Assembly (NCBI GenBank): GCA_021808035.1
Contig: JAKBCG010000003.1
Location: 1-23,701, forward strand
Length of the DNA stretch: 23,701 bases
Direction: 5' to 3'
Origin: Pseudomonadota bacterium
GTDB taxonomy: Bacteria > Pseudomonadota > Gammaproteobacteria > Steroidobacterales > Steroidobacteraceae
The stretch's first letter is position 1. Each line of letters starts with the position of its first letter. The translations under genes were made by a program, and so were the position numbers. Positions 1 through 6,487 of this stretch are shown piece by piece. The notes under the pieces were generated by a model that was not told where the DNA came from, ran no database searches, and saw only the letters and a program-made list of their open reading frames with translations.

Positions 1-326
1 CGAGCCTCGGCCGGCTGCGGCACTTCGTGGTCGACCGGCTCAAGATCGACCGGTCGTTCGTGACCAACCTGATCGATTGCGCGGAGGATCGCGCGATCGT
101 GATGGCGATCCTGTCGATGGCGAAGTCGCTGTCCATCGACGTGACCGCCGAAGGCGTCGAGAACTTCCCGCAACTGATGTTCCTGCAGGAAAACGCGTGC
201 CAGGAGGCGCAGGGATTCCTCTTCAGCCGCGCACTGCCGGCATCGGATGCCGACGCGCTGCTGCGACGGGCGGCGGAGAACGCCGACGGTTCACGAACGA
301 TGCGCTTGCGCAAGCTGATCGGCTGA
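1..326 (+). CDS. EAL-domain protein, C-terminal fragment (c-di-GMP phosphodiesterase type)
   Basis: Only the last 107 or so codons are in the window; the reading frame is open to the left edge (first complete codon at base 3), so no start can be given. The translation carries late EAL-domain signatures: LKIDRSFV, with the conserved KID lysine and aspartate; the TAEGVE segment, with the conserved glutamate; and QEAQGFLFSRALP, the usual QGYLFSRP-type end of the domain. Active EAL domains hydrolyse c-di-GMP to pGpG. The conserved residues visible here are intact, but the EAL tripeptide and other metal ligands are outside the window, so activity cannot be judged. About 30 residues follow the domain. 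The stop lies inside a perfect three-copy 8-base repeat (315-338). The gene converges on the minus-strand tRNA cluster. Upstream GGDEF, PAS or receiver domains are likely but unseen. Confidence 0.93.
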   Translation, partial: SLGRLRHFVVDRLKIDRSFVTNLIDCAEDRAIVMAILSMAKSLSIDVTAEGVENFPQLMFLQENACQEAQGFLFSRALPASDADALLRRAAENADGSRTMRLRKLIG

Positions 327-338
327 TCGGCTGATCGG
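315..338. repeat. Three perfect tandem copies of CTGATCGG at the end of the EAL gene
   Basis: CTGATCGG occurs head-to-tail at 315-322, 323-330 and 331-338. The stop codon of the EAL-domain gene is in the second copy (324-326). The unit is not a multiple of three, but any allele with at least two copies keeps the same stop. It is probably simple slippage-prone sequence. Confidence 0.8.
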
Positions 339-356
339 CGAGCTGGACTCAGGAAG

Positions 357-432
<76 letters not shown>

Positions 433-450
433 ACTGCAAGACCATTCTAA

Positions 451-482
451 CCGATCCGTTCCAACCGATCCGTACCGATCGG
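451..482. repeat. Short direct repeats in the tRNA-His/tRNA-Lys spacer
   Basis: CCGATCCGTTCC (451-462) and CCGATCCGTACC (465-476) are a 12-base direct repeat with one mismatch. The second runs into a palindromic CCGATCGG (475-482). They fill most of the 53-base spacer between two tRNAs of one transcript and may be processing-spacer sequence without its own function. Confidence 0.6.
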
Positions 483-485
483 GTT

Positions 486-562
486 TGGGGTGGACGACGG
501 GATTCGAACCCGCGACAGCCGGAATCACAATCCGGGGCTCTACCAACTGAGCTACGTCCACC
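486..562 (-). tRNA. tRNA-His (anticodon GUG)
   Basis: On the minus strand the sequence folds as a tRNA with acceptor GTGGACG/CGTCCAC. The extra 5' G (position 562) pairs with discriminator C73, the hallmark of bacterial tRNA-His. The anticodon loop reads TTGTGAT (anticodon GUG), the T-arm has GGTTCGAATCC, and CCA is encoded at 486-488. It is the third gene of the four-tRNA cluster. Confidence 0.97.
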
Positions 563-588
563 ATCGTCACTATCCCGCCGATCCGAGA

Positions 589-665
589 TGGCGCGCCCGG
601 CAGGAATCGAACCTGCAACCGCCGGCTTAGAAGGCCGGTGCTCTATCCGGTTGAGCTACGGGCGC
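589..665 (-). tRNA. tRNA-Arg (anticodon UCU)
   Basis: This is a 77-base minus-strand cloverleaf. The acceptor is GCGCCCG/CGGGCGC with discriminator G, the D-arm is TAGCTCAACCGGATAGAGCA, and the anticodon stem-loop is CCGGC-CTTCTAA-GCCGG, giving UCU. The T-arm has GGTTCGATTCC and CCA is encoded. It closely resembles E. coli argU, which also lies beside folD. argU is a known phage attachment site in enterobacteria, but no integrase or duplicated tRNA end is seen here. Confidence 0.97.
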
Positions 666-667
666 CT

Positions 668-744
668 TGGTCGGGGCAGAGGGATTCGAACCCCCGACCC
701 TCTGCTCCCAAAGCAGATGCGCTACCAGACTGCGCCATGCCCCG
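668..744 (-). tRNA. tRNA-Pro (anticodon UGG)
   Basis: This is the first gene of the minus-strand tRNA transcript. The acceptor is CGGGGCA/TGCCCCG with discriminator A, the D-arm is TGGCGCAGTCTGGTAGCGCA, and the anticodon loop TTTGGGA gives UGG. The T-arm has GGTTCGAATCC and CCA is encoded at 668-670. Only two bases separate it from the 5' end of tRNA-Arg, so the pair must be processed from a common precursor. Confidence 0.97.
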
Positions 745-804
745 CCGTTGGTCACCCTCTACCCGGTACGCCCGTCCGACGGTGTCGCCGGCTCGGGGAC
801 GCGA

Positions 805-834
805 ATGATACGGGCGGCCGCGCTCGCCCGTCAA
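805..834 (-). promoter_or_regulatory. Promoter of the Pro-Arg-His-Lys tRNA cluster
   Basis: On the minus strand, TTGACG (-35, bases 834-829) and TATCAT (-10, bases 810-805) are separated by 18 bases. A GC-rich discriminator follows the -10, as is typical of stringently controlled stable-RNA promoters. The predicted start near base 798 leaves a leader of roughly 54 bases before tRNA-Pro. This is the best sigma-70-like match noticed in the window. Confidence 0.8.
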
Positions 835-850
835 TTTCGCGTCGATTCTG

Positions 851-859
851 TGCGAGAAT
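851..859 (+). promoter_or_regulatory. Possible extended -10 element upstream of folD
   Basis: TGCGAGAAT resembles an extended -10 (TGn followed by GAGAAT) about 30 bases before the folD ATG. No convincing -35 is present at the expected distance. The region from 745 to 890 otherwise holds only the divergent tRNA promoter. Confidence 0.3.
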
Positions 860-890
860 GCCGCCGCCCTGTGACTGACGAAGGCCGATC

Positions 891-1748
891 ATGCCCGCGC
901 AACTCATTGACGGCAAAGCGATTGCCGCGAAATTCAAACGAGATATCCGAGAACAGGTCGACTACCTGGTCGCGCGCGGCATGCGCCGCCCCGGGCTCGC
1001 GGTGATCATGGTCGGCGACAATCCGGCCTCGGCGGTCTACGTCCGCAACAAGCGCAAGGCCTGCGCGGAATCCGGGATCGTCTCCGTCGCCCACGACCTG
1101 CCCTACTCGACGACGCAGCAGGAGTTGATCCAGCTGATCGAGGCGCTGAACCACGATCCCTCGATCGACGGGATCCTGGTGCAACTGCCGCTGCCGCAGC
1201 ACATCGAGCAGAGCGTGATCATCGAGAAGATCGATCCGGCCAAGGACGTCGACGGCTTCCACCCGTTCAACGTCGGCCGGCTCGCGCTGCGCGTTCCGCT
1301 GATCCGTCCCTGCACGCCGTACGGGGTCACGAAGCTGATCGATCACGTCGGGATCTCGCCGAAGGGCCGGCATTGCGTGGTGATCGGCGCGTCGAACATC
1401 GTCGGCAGGCCGATGGCGCTCGAGTTGCTGCTGATGGGCGGCACCGTGACGGTGTGCCACCGCTTCACCGGCGATCTCGCTCCCTACGTGAGCAGCGCCG
1501 ACATCCTGATCGTCGCAGTCGGCCGCCCGGGCATCGTCCGCGGCGAGTGGGTCAAGCCCGGCAGCGTGGTGATCGACGTCGGGATGAATCGCGGCACCGA
1601 CGGCAAGCTCTGCGGCGACGTCGACTTCGACGGCGCCTACGAGCGCGCGGGTTGGATCACGCCGGTGCCGGGCGGCGTCGGGCCGATGACGGTCGCGATG
1701 TTGATGAAGAACACCCTGGAATCCGCCGAAGCGCGCCTCGGCCTCTGA
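891..1748 (+). CDS. folD: Bifunctional methylene-THF dehydrogenase / methenyl-THF cyclohydrolase FolD
   Basis: This is a cytosolic one-carbon enzyme. It oxidises 5,10-methylene-THF with NADP+ and hydrolyses the methenyl product to 10-formyl-THF, which feeds purine and formyl-Met synthesis. The 285-residue length is normal for the family. Visible signatures are the YxxxK catalytic motif (Y50-K54) in YVRNKRKACAESG, DGILVQLPLP (93-102), KDVDGFHP with the conserved Asp121, PCTPYG (140-145), the dinucleotide-binding GASNIVGRPM (166-175), and the C-terminal PVPGGVGPMT. The ATG at 891 gives the expected N-terminus; a weak AAGG lies just upstream. It is divergent from the tRNA cluster and converges on cysS with only 9 bases between the stops. 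Its neighbourhood (tRNA-Arg-UCU, cysS) is as in other gammaproteobacteria. Confidence 0.98.
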   Translation: MPAQLIDGKAIAAKFKRDIREQVDYLVARGMRRPGLAVIMVGDNPASAVYVRNKRKACAESGIVSVAHDLPYSTTQQELIQLIEALNHDPSIDGILVQLPLPQHIEQSVIIEKIDPAKDVDGFHPFNVGRLALRVPLIRPCTPYGVTKLIDHVGISPKGRHCVVIGASNIVGRPMALELLLMGGTVTVCHRFTGDLAPYVSSADILIVAVGRPGIVRGEWVKPGSVVIDVGMNRGTDGKLCGDVDFDGAYERAGWITPVPGGVGPMTVAMLMKNTLESAEARLGL

Positions 1749-1757
1749 TTCGCGGCC

Positions 1758-3146
1758 TCACGCGCGCCGCCACCGCGTGACGCCCCCCGGCTGGTCCTCG
1801 ATCAGGACGCCGGCGGCGGCGAGCTGGTCGCGGATCCGGTCGCCCTCGGCGTAATTTCTCGCGGCCCGAGCGTCGCGTCGCGCCGCGACCAGCGCGTCGA
1901 TCGTCGCGTCGTCGAGAACCTGCGTGCCGACACCCCGCCTGGCGTACGCCGCCGGATCCTGCTGCAGGATGCCGAGCATCCCACCGAGCGCGCGCAGCGT
2001 CGCCGCGCGATCGGCCGCATCCCGCGACCGGCCCGCGGCCTTCGCCGAATTCAGGTCCCTCGCGATGCCCTGCAGGACTGCGAACGCCTCGGGCGTGTTG
2101 AAGTCGTCGTCCATCGCCGCCCGCCACTGCGCGAGCGCGGCGGGGTCGACTTGTCCGGCATCGGGGGCGCCTTCGAGCGCGCGATACAGACCGAGCAAGG
2201 TCTCGTCCGCCTGCGCGAGTTGCTCCGCCGAGTAGTTGATGGGTCCGCGGTAGTGGCTGCCGAGCAGGAGGAAACGCAGCACTTCCGGATCGCGCAGCCC
2301 GGCGAGCACCTCGCGGACCGTGAAGAAATTGCCGAGCGACTTCGACATCTTCTGGTCGTCGATGCGCACGAACCCGTTGTGCATCCACACGTTGACGAAC
2401 GGGGTGCCGCACGCCGCGCAGGACTGCGCGATCTCGTTTTCATGGTGCGGGAACTTGAGGTCCATGCCACCGCCGTGCAGGTCGAAATGCCCGCCGAGCA
2501 GCGCGGTCGACATCGCCGAGCACTCGATGTGCCAGCCGGGCCGGCCGCGATCCCAAGGTGAATCCCAGGCCGGCTCTCCCGGCTTCGCCGCCTTCCACAG
2601 CACGAAGTCCAGCGGGTCGCGCTTCGCGTCGTCGACCCGCACGCGCGCGCCCGCGCGCAGGTCCTCGAGGCGCTTGCCGGAAAGGCGCCCGTACGGCGCG
2701 AACCGCCGTACCGCGTACATCACGTCGCCGTCGTCGGCGACGTAGGCGTAGCCTTTCTCGACCAAGGTCTCGATCATCGCGACGATCGCGTCGATGTACT
2801 CGGTCGCGCGGGGCTCGTGATCCGGTGGTTCGACACGCAGGGCCGCACAGTCCTCCTGCATCGATGCGGTGAAGCGCCGCGCGAGCGCCGACCACTCCTC
2901 GCCGTTCGCGGCGGCGCGCTCGATGATCTTGTCGTCGATGTCGGTCACGTTGCGCACATAGGTGACGTCGAAGCCCGACGCACGCAGGTAGCGCTGCACC
3001 ATGTCGAATACCATCAACATCCGGGCGTGGCCGAGATGGATGTGGTCGTAGACGGTGACGCCGCAGACGTACATCCGCACTTTGCCCGGCTCGATCGGCC
3101 GGAAGGGCTCCTTCCGGCCGGTCAGCGAGTTATGGATGTTGAGCAT
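1758..3146 (-). CDS. cysS: Cysteinyl-tRNA synthetase CysS
   Basis: This class I synthetase charges tRNA-Cys with cysteine. The 462-residue product starts MLNIHNSLTG and shows YVCGVTVYDHIHLGHAR (26-42), containing zinc ligand C28 and the HIGH motif as HLGH (37-40). Further on are WHIECSAMS and HGGGMDLKFPHHENE (remaining zinc ligands and active site), KMSKSLGNFF, and a C-terminal tRNA-binding region ending GVLIEDQPGGVTRWRR. The frame stays open upstream, but the ATG at 3146 is chosen because GGAGAG lies immediately 5' of it and the start aligns with the family. That ATG is inside the end of gltX (17-base overlap), so the two genes are probably translationally coupled and co-transcribed. The gene converges on folD. 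Confidence 0.98.
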   Translation of the reverse strand: MLNIHNSLTGRKEPFRPIEPGKVRMYVCGVTVYDHIHLGHARMLMVFDMVQRYLRASGFDVTYVRNVTDIDDKIIERAAANGEEWSALARRFTASMQEDCAALRVEPPDHEPRATEYIDAIVAMIETLVEKGYAYVADDGDVMYAVRRFAPYGRLSGKRLEDLRAGARVRVDDAKRDPLDFVLWKAAKPGEPAWDSPWDRGRPGWHIECSAMSTALLGGHFDLHGGGMDLKFPHHENEIAQSCAACGTPFVNVWMHNGFVRIDDQKMSKSLGNFFTVREVLAGLRDPEVLRFLLLGSHYRGPINYSAEQLAQADETLLGLYRALEGAPDAGQVDPAALAQWRAAMDDDFNTPEAFAVLQGIARDLNSAKAAGRSRDAADRAATLRALGGMLGILQQDPAAYARRGVGTQVLDDATIDALVAARRDARAARNYAEGDRIRDQLAAAGVLIEDQPGGVTRWRRA

Positions 3147-4518
3147 GTCTCTCCAATCTCCGTCGCGCCGCATCCGCGCCGACCAGCGCGAGCAGCGGGC
3201 CGAGCTCCGGGCCGTGCGCGAACCCGGTGAGCGCGAGCCGCAGCGGCATGTAGAGCGCGGCGCCGCGCCGGCCGGTCCGCGCCGCGACGAGCTTCGCGAG
3301 TCGCGGCAGATCCGCGCCGCTCTCGGTGACCGCGGCCGCCGCCGCCGCGAAGAAGCCCGGCCCCGCGTCCGCAACGATCCGCCGCCCCTCCTCGTCGAGT
3401 GGCGGCAGCTCGCCGCGCAGCACCGCGAGCCAGGGCGCCGCGTCCTGCGGCAGCACCACGTTGTGCCGCAGGACCTCGCCGATCCGCGGATCCCCGCCCG
3501 CGCCGAGCCACGCTCCGACCTCGGCCGGCGACAACCGCGCGATCGCCTCCTTCTGCCAGTGCACGAGCTGCGCCTCGTCGAAGCGCGCCGGCGCCTTGCC
3601 GAGATGCTCGGGCCGGAAATGGCCCGGCATTTCCGCGAGTTCCAGCCATCGGTCGAGGTCGCCGGTATGGCCGAGGCGATACAGGTGGTTCAGCAGCGCC
3701 GCGCCGAGGAATCCGCGCTGACGGAACTCCTGGACGCTGGTGCTGCCGTGCCGCTTCGACAGCGGCGCGCCGTCGGCACCGACCAGCAGCCCCACGTGAC
3801 CGTAGTCCGGCCGGCGCAAGCCGAGCGCGTCGAGCACCAGGAGCTGCCGCGGCGTGTTCGCCAGATGATCGTCCCCGCGCAACACATGGGTCACGCCCAT
3901 CAACGCGTCGTCGACGGCGTTGCAAAAGAAGAACGAGGCGGTGCCGTCCTCGCGGCGAACGATGAAGTCGCCGATGTCGTTGGTCTGCAATCGCTGCGGC
4001 CCATGGACGAGATCGGTGAACTCCACGAGGCGGTCGGCCGGCACGGCGAACCGCAGCGTCGGGCGCAATCCGTTCGCGGCGCGGGCGCGTCGCTCCGCGC
4101 CGCTCAGGGCGCGGCAGGTGCCGGGATAGCGCGGCGGCCGGCCGGCCATGCGTTGCAGCCTGCGGGCGATCTCCAGTTCCTCGGGCCGGCAGTAGCAGGG
4201 ATAGGCGTCGCCCTGCCGCTCGAGCCGGTCGAACAGCGCCGCGTAGATCTCGCCGCGCTCGGACTGGACGTACGGTCCGGCCGGCCCGCCGACGTCAGGC
4301 CCCTCGTCCCAGGCGAGCCGCAGCCACTCGAGTTCGCTGATCAACTCGTCGCGGAACCGCCGTTGACTGCGCTCGACATCCGTATCCTCGATGCGCAGAA
4401 TGAACCGCCCACCGGTCTTGCGGGCCCATAGATAGCTGAACAGCGCGGTTCGCGCGTTGCCGAGATGGACCGACCCGGTGGGGCTCGGTGCGAACCGTGT
4501 GACGGCCGGCGTTGTCAT
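3130..4518 (-). CDS. gltX: Glutamyl-tRNA synthetase GltX
   Basis: This class I synthetase attaches glutamate to tRNA-Glu. The protein has 462 residues. RFAPSPTGSVHLGNART (8-24) holds the HIGH motif as HLGN. A zinc-binding set CYC (108-110), Y131 and C135 matches the E. coli type. HVLRGDDHLANTPRQ (211-225) is the catalytic-domain segment, and PLSKRHGSTS (252-261) is the KMSKS equivalent. The C-terminal anticodon-binding domain is present. The ATG at 4518 is the only start that leaves the conserved N-terminus; no in-frame start exists just upstream. It lacks a good ribosome binding site, and a TACAAT -10-like box lies only 8 bases upstream. It occupies the place between cysS and the isomerase where Pseudomonas carries glnS, so a tRNA-Gln-charging or non-discriminating role cannot be excluded from sequence alone. 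Confidence 0.96.
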   Translation of the reverse strand: MTTPAVTRFAPSPTGSVHLGNARTALFSYLWARKTGGRFILRIEDTDVERSQRRFRDELISELEWLRLAWDEGPDVGGPAGPYVQSERGEIYAALFDRLERQGDAYPCYCRPEELEIARRLQRMAGRPPRYPGTCRALSGAERRARAANGLRPTLRFAVPADRLVEFTDLVHGPQRLQTNDIGDFIVRREDGTASFFFCNAVDDALMGVTHVLRGDDHLANTPRQLLVLDALGLRRPDYGHVGLLVGADGAPLSKRHGSTSVQEFRQRGFLGAALLNHLYRLGHTGDLDRWLELAEMPGHFRPEHLGKAPARFDEAQLVHWQKEAIARLSPAEVGAWLGAGGDPRIGEVLRHNVVLPQDAAPWLAVLRGELPPLDEEGRRIVADAGPGFFAAAAAAVTESGADLPRLAKLVAARTGRRGAALYMPLRLALTGFAHGPELGPLLALVGADAARRRLERHAQHP

Positions 4519-4526
4519 AACCTGCG

Positions 4527-4532
4527 ATTGTA
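4527..4532 (-). promoter_or_regulatory. Candidate -10 box (TACAAT) directly upstream of gltX
   Basis: On the minus strand TACAAT lies 8 bases before the gltX ATG, which would place transcription initiation within about two bases of the start codon. No good -35 is seen. A similar GCTACAAT element precedes prmB at a normal distance. If used, it would make a leaderless or near-leaderless gltX-cysS mRNA. Confidence 0.4.
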
Positions 4533-4553
4533 CCCATTGAGACGGAGATGCGG

Positions 4554-5135
4554 ATGAAGAAGCTTCTCATCGGACTCGTGCTCTCGGCCGCATTCGTCGG
4601 CGGCGCACAGGCCGCGCCGAAGCCGGCGCCGTCGACCGCGTTCGTCAAGGTCTATACCTCGCTCGGCGACTTCGTGATCCAGCTGTTCCCGGATCGCGCG
4701 CCGCTCACGGTGAAGAACTTCCTGCGGTACGTCGACCGCGGCCAATACACGGACACGCTGTTCCACCGGGTGATTGCGAACTTCGTGATCCAGGGGGGAG
4801 GCTACGACACCCACTATCGGCTGAAGCCCGCGCCGTTCCAGACGTTCAACGAGTCCGGCAACGGCCTGTCGAACGCGCGCGGCACGGTGGGCCTCGCGCG
4901 AGGCAGTGCGCCGCACAGCGGCAACTGCCAGTTCTACGTGAACCTGAACGACAACAGCATGCTCGATCCGAGCGCCGCACGCTGGGGCTACGCGGTCTTC
5001 GGCCGCGTCGTCCAAGGCATGCGCGTCGTCGACCGGATCGGCAACCGGCCGACCGGGGCGGCCGGCCCGTTCAAGCGCGACGCGCCGATCCCGCCGGTCG
5101 TGATCGAGAAGATCGTCCGCGTCGCCGGTCCGTGA
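4554..5135 (+). CDS. ppiA: Secreted cyclophilin-type peptidyl-prolyl cis-trans isomerase
   Basis: The enzyme isomerises X-Pro bonds and assists folding of exported proteins. I chose the ATG at 4554 over the one at 4548 because GGAG (4544-4547) abuts the first ATG but is 6 bases from the second. The resulting 193-residue protein begins with a classical signal peptide: MKK, a hydrophobic core LLIGLVLSAAFVGG, and cleavage after AQA at residue 20. The mature part is a cyclophilin: TSLGDFVIQLFPDRAP, VKNFLRYVDRGQYTDTLFHR (catalytic Arg in the FHR motif), FVIQGGG, NARGTVGLARG, NCQFYVNLNDN and GYAVFGRVVQGMRVVD. E. coli has the cytosolic PpiB beside lpxH and cysS; here the copy at that place is periplasmic, PpiA-like. 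Its stop overlaps the lpxH start (GTGA). Confidence 0.93.
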   Translation: MKKLLIGLVLSAAFVGGAQAAPKPAPSTAFVKVYTSLGDFVIQLFPDRAPLTVKNFLRYVDRGQYTDTLFHRVIANFVIQGGGYDTHYRLKPAPFQTFNESGNGLSNARGTVGLARGSAPHSGNCQFYVNLNDNSMLDPSAARWGYAVFGRVVQGMRVVDRIGNRPTGAAGPFKRDAPIPPVVIEKIVRVAGP

Positions 5136-5872
5136 CGTTCCCCGGGCGCCGCTCCGCGGCGCTGTTCGTGTCCGACCTGCACATCGATGCCGCCCATCCG
5201 TCGATCGCGCGGCGCTTCCTCGAATTCCTCGCGCGCGACGCGCGTGACGCGACCGCACTCTACGTGCTCGGCGATCTGTTCGAATCCTGGGTCGGCGACG
5301 ACGACCCGGACGACGCCCAACGATCGGTGATCGCGGCACTGCGCGATCTCACGGGGCACGGTGTGCCGTGTTTCGTGATGCACGGCAACCGCGATTTCCT
5401 GATCGGCGGGCGGTTCGCGGCGGCGAGCGGCGCGACGTTGCTCGCCGACCCCGTGCTGCTCACGCTGTACGGCGAGCGCGCGCTCGTGATGCACGGTGAC
5501 GCGCTTTGCACCGGCGATCGGGCCTACCAGCGGCTGCGCGCGACGGTCCGGGACACCGGCTGGCAACGACGCTTCCTCGCGCTGCCGGTCGCCGCGCGGC
5601 GCGCGCTGGCCGATGCCGCGCGCGCCGGCAGCCAGGCGCACAACGCCGCCCTCGCGCCGGCGATCGCCGACGTCGACGCGGACAGCGTTGCCGCGGTGCT
5701 GCGCGCGGCGGACGTCGGCACCCTGATCCACGGCCATACCCACCGGCCGGGGATCCATCGGTTCGACGTCGACGGGATCGCCCGCACCCGGATCGTGCTC
5801 GGCGACTGGTACGACACCGGCACGGCGCTGCGCTGGGACGCGGGGGGCTTCGAACTAGTGCGCCTAGGCTGA
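5132..5872 (+). CDS. lpxH: UDP-2,3-diacylglucosamine diphosphatase LpxH
   Basis: This peripheral membrane metallophosphoesterase makes lipid X (2,3-diacylglucosamine 1-phosphate) from UDP-2,3-diacylglucosamine in lipid A synthesis. The 246 residues carry all metal-site motifs: DLHID (D15, H17), GDLFESWVGDD (D48), HGNRDFLIG (N86), MHGD (H121) and HGHTHRP (200-206). The start is GTG at 5132, overlapping the cyclophilin TGA, which implies translational coupling. Its 3' end overlaps that of the convergent miaE by 9 bases. The presence of LpxH rather than LpxI or LpxG is in line with a beta- or gammaproteobacterium. Confidence 0.97.
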   Translation: MTFPGRRSAALFVSDLHIDAAHPSIARRFLEFLARDARDATALYVLGDLFESWVGDDDPDDAQRSVIAALRDLTGHGVPCFVMHGNRDFLIGGRFAAASGATLLADPVLLTLYGERALVMHGDALCTGDRAYQRLRATVRDTGWQRRFLALPVAARRALADAARAGSQAHNAALAPAIADVDADSVAAVLRAADVGTLIHGHTHRPGIHRFDVDGIARTRIVLGDWYDTGTALRWDAGGFELVRLG

Positions 5873-6487
5873 GCCGCGGACCGCCGGCGGCCCGGAGTGG
5901 AACCGGAACAGATCGTCCGGCGCGCCGATCAATTCGCTCTCGAGCGCCGCGAACGCGTCGATCCGCGCGTCGACGTCGATCCCGGCACGGCCGCCCGCGC
6001 GCCGCGCGAGATCGAGGTAGAGGCGTTCGTGACGCGCTTCGGCCTCGCACAAGCCGGCGAAGAACGCGTCGAGCGGCGCGCCGATCGCGGGAACGAGCGC
6101 GGCAAAGCGCTCGCAGGAACGGGCCTCGATGAACGCGCCGGCGATCAGCAGGTCCACCTCGCGCGCCGGCTCGGCGCGCGCGACCAGCCGTCGCAACCGT
6201 TCCGCATAACGGCCCGGCCCGAGCCGGCGTGGCACGATGCCGAGCTGCGCGATCAGCCTTGCGACCTGCTCGTAGTGGCGCAGTTCCTCGCGGGCGAGCC
6301 GGGACAGGCGCTGCGCGAGGTCGAGATCCTCGGCGTATGCGAACATCAGCGACAGCGCGGTCGACGCCGCCTTCTTCTCGCAGTTCGCGTGGTCCAGCAA
6401 CAGCAGGTCGCGCGACCCGACCGCCGCGTCGATCCAGGCTGGCGGCGTCGGCACCCGCAGCAGCACCGCCGGCGCGCGTGCGCTCAT
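5864..6487 (-). CDS. miaE: tRNA-(ms2io6A)-hydroxylase MiaE
   Basis: This ferritin-like non-haem diiron monooxygenase hydroxylates the isopentenyl group of ms2i6A37 in tRNAs that read codons starting with U. The 207-residue protein keeps the full putative diiron set: E37 (in HANCEKKAAS), E68-x-x-H71 (in EELRHYEQV), E121 (in FIEARSCERF) and E150-x-x-H153 (in EARHERLYLDLA). The ATG at 6487 overlaps the kinase stop (ATGA), so it should be translated by coupling from the kinase gene. I place it as the last gene of the cvpA-purF-kinase-miaE unit. No miaA or miaB is in the window. The enzyme is patchily distributed and is found mainly in gammaproteobacteria. Confidence 0.93.
   Translation of the reverse strand: MSARAPAVLLRVPTPPAWIDAAVGSRDLLLLDHANCEKKAASTALSLMFAYAEDLDLAQRLSRLAREELRHYEQVARLIAQLGIVPRRLGPGRYAERLRRLVARAEPAREVDLLIAGAFIEARSCERFAALVPAIGAPLDAFFAGLCEAEARHERLYLDLARRAGGRAGIDVDARIDAFAALESELIGAPDDLFRFHSGPPAVRGSA

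Noticed and set aside
1..326. Treating the left-edge EAL fragment as the missing end of the right-edge FimX-like gene
   Set aside because: The two lie 23 kb apart at opposite ends of the window, and joining them would need a circular molecule of exactly this size. The left fragment also has a canonical EAL sequence.
589..665. Prophage or island attachment site at tRNA-Arg(UCU)
   Set aside because: argU is a known integration target, but there is no integrase, no duplicated tRNA 3' end and no foreign-looking DNA here.
3055..4431. 458-codon plus-strand open frame opposite cysS and gltX
   Set aside because: Antisense to two confidently identified synthetases, with no domain signature.
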